Shown here: in pieces, positions 5,845-6,631 of the stretch
Position numbering within the stretch: position 1 is the first letter of the stretch
Layout: each line of letters begins with the position of its first letter
Assembly: GCA_902531455.1 (NCBI GenBank)
Contig: CACAEM010000031.1
Coordinates: 1-6,631 of the forward strand
Origin: an uncultured Pelagibacteraceae bacterium
GTDB lineage: Bacteria > Pseudomonadota > Alphaproteobacteria > Pelagibacterales > Pelagibacteraceae
DNA length: 6,631 nt
Direction of reading: 5' to 3'
Translations under genes and position numbers: made by a program
Notes under the pieces: generated by a model
What the model was told of the DNA's origin: nothing
Database searches by the model: none
The model's input: only the letters and a program-made list of their open reading frames with translations

Positions 5845-6631
5845 TTATCTTTCAGACCACTTAGGAATTGGGTGAATTAATTCTGCTGAAGCCCATTTTA
5901 ATGGAGCTACAACTTTATTTTCACATTTTCCTGCATCATCACACATAACTTGGAATAATACCATTGGCTTGTCAACATTTTGACCACCTTCTGCAAATTT
6001 GATATTTCCATAGAATGTTTGCATATTAGTATCAGCGAGTGCATCTCTAACTTTCTTTTGGTCAAAAGAATTTGCTCTTTCAAATGCATCTTTAAATACT
6101 AACAAAGCTGCAGAAGACTCTGCTGCCTGGTATGGTGGTGCATAACCAAACTCTTTTGTAAAGTCTGCATCATAAGTCATACCGTCAGTAAAGAAATCAT
6201 CTTTATATGTTAATGTTTTATGCCATTGAGATGCGCATAGAGCATATTGAGAGTTCGCACCATGTTGCTTAGATAATTTAGCAGCATCACAGTGTGTCAT
6301 TGCTAACATTGGAACATCAACCTTCATTTCGGCAATTTGTCTAATAGCTGTTAATGCACCTTTTGTATGTCCAGATACAACTAAAACATCTGGTTTGACT
6401 GCTTTAACTTTTGCTAAAGTTGCAGCCATGTCATTTAACTCTTTTGGTAGTTTGTCATCAATTATGATTTTAGATCCAGTTCTCTCTGCAGCATCTAAAA
6501 TACCTAATCTAACATCTTGTGAGAATGCATCTTGCTCGAAAGCTTGTGCAATTCTTACACCTTTTCCACCGTTTAATTCTACAGCTGTTTCAATCGCGAC
6601 ATCTAAATATAAGTTTGCTGGTGCAAGCACT
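5845..6631 (-). CDS. Periplasmic substrate-binding protein of Liv/HAAT ABC importer, 5' end missing
   Basis: The last 262 or so codons of a Leu/Ile/Val-binding-protein-like receptor (periplasmic binding protein type I fold). The frame is open to the window edge, and the first full codon (GTG at 6630-6628) falls mid-domain, so it is not a start. By comparison with family members near 390 residues, the signal peptide and most of the first lobe (about 130 residues) are missing. Fragment residues 4-30 fit the family's A-P-x-x-x-Y segment and following strand. D-V-L-V-V-S-G-H (81-88), Y-Q-A-A-E-S-S-A-A (167-175), and A-L-A-D-T with F-Y-G-N-I-K-F and G-Q-N (197-218) are typical of the second lobe and hinge. 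Four cysteines (114, 132, 230, 236) suggest one or two disulfides. It delivers solute to the permease encoded next to it. Substrate is not readable; amino acids, amides, urea-like or aromatic acids are all known for this class. Confidence 0.9.
   Translation of the reverse strand, partial: VLAPANLYLDVAIETAVELNGGKGVRIAQAFEQDAFSQDVRLGILDAAERTGSKIIIDDKLPKELNDMAATLAKVKAVKPDVLVVSGHTKGALTAIRQIAEMKVDVPMLAMTHCDAAKLSKQHGANSQYALCASQWHKTLTYKDDFFTDGMTYDADFTKEFGYAPPYQAAESSAALLVFKDAFERANSFDQKKVRDALADTNMQTFYGNIKFAEGGQNVDKPMVLFQVMCDDAGKCENKVVAPLKWASAELIHPIPKWSER

Noticed and set aside
5907..6089. Second minus-strand frame inside the binding-protein gene
   Set aside because: Overlaps the conserved C-terminal lobe of the binding protein in another frame; shadow only.
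6628..6630. GTG as a true start of the binding-protein gene
   Set aside because: The frame is open to the window edge and the fragment begins mid-domain without signal peptide or first lobe, so the real start is outside the window.
1217..6631. Assignment of the system as a urea (Urt) transporter
   Set aside because: Urt proteins belong to the same superfamily, but no urease genes are visible and a hydrolase plus azlCD do not fit that context. The substrate is left open.
1..6631. CRISPR arrays, tRNA or rRNA genes, insertion sequences, riboswitches
   Set aside because: No spaced direct repeats, cloverleaf or transposase sequence was seen, and nearly all DNA is accounted for by coding sequence.

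Overview
The window is AT-rich and very compact, and every supported gene lies on the minus strand. It reads as one branched-chain-amino-acid-type (HAAT/Liv) ABC transporter locus from an AT-rich bacterium with a streamlined layout. A marine alphaproteobacterium of the SAR11/Pelagibacterales kind is my best guess. That rests on low GC, AGA-rich arginine codons, genes overlapping by 1 to 11 bases and almost no intergenic DNA. It is inference, since no marker gene is present.

In transcription order (right to left) the window holds: the 3' two-thirds of a periplasmic substrate-binding protein (5845-6631, 5' end outside); a strong intrinsic terminator hairpin (about 5804-5832); permease livH (4893-5786); a secreted alpha/beta-hydrolase-like protein (3790-4896); permease livM (2739-3788); ATPases livG (2002-2742) and livF (1217-2002); azlC (513-1217) and azlD (197-523), which resemble a branched-chain amino acid exporter; and the 5' end of a secreted pentapeptide-repeat protein (1-200, running off the left edge). 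The only real intergenic space is the 57 bases between the binding-protein gene and livH, and the terminator fills much of it. There is no gene-free stretch above 300 bases.

How they work together: the binding protein would capture an amino acid or similar small polar or aromatic solute in the periplasm and pass it to the LivH/LivM channel, driven by LivG/LivF. The terminator would let the binding protein be made in excess over the membrane parts.

Three genes are not part of a textbook Liv transporter: the exported hydrolase between the two permease genes, the azlCD pair, and the pentapeptide-repeat protein. All three are joined to their neighbours by start/stop overlaps or a one-base gap, so they look like settled operon members rather than recent insertions. 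The hydrolase is the most interesting. An exported Ser-Asp-His hydrolase co-translated with an importer suggests it may release the imported substrate from an ester, amide or other conjugate, but its reaction cannot be read from sequence alone.
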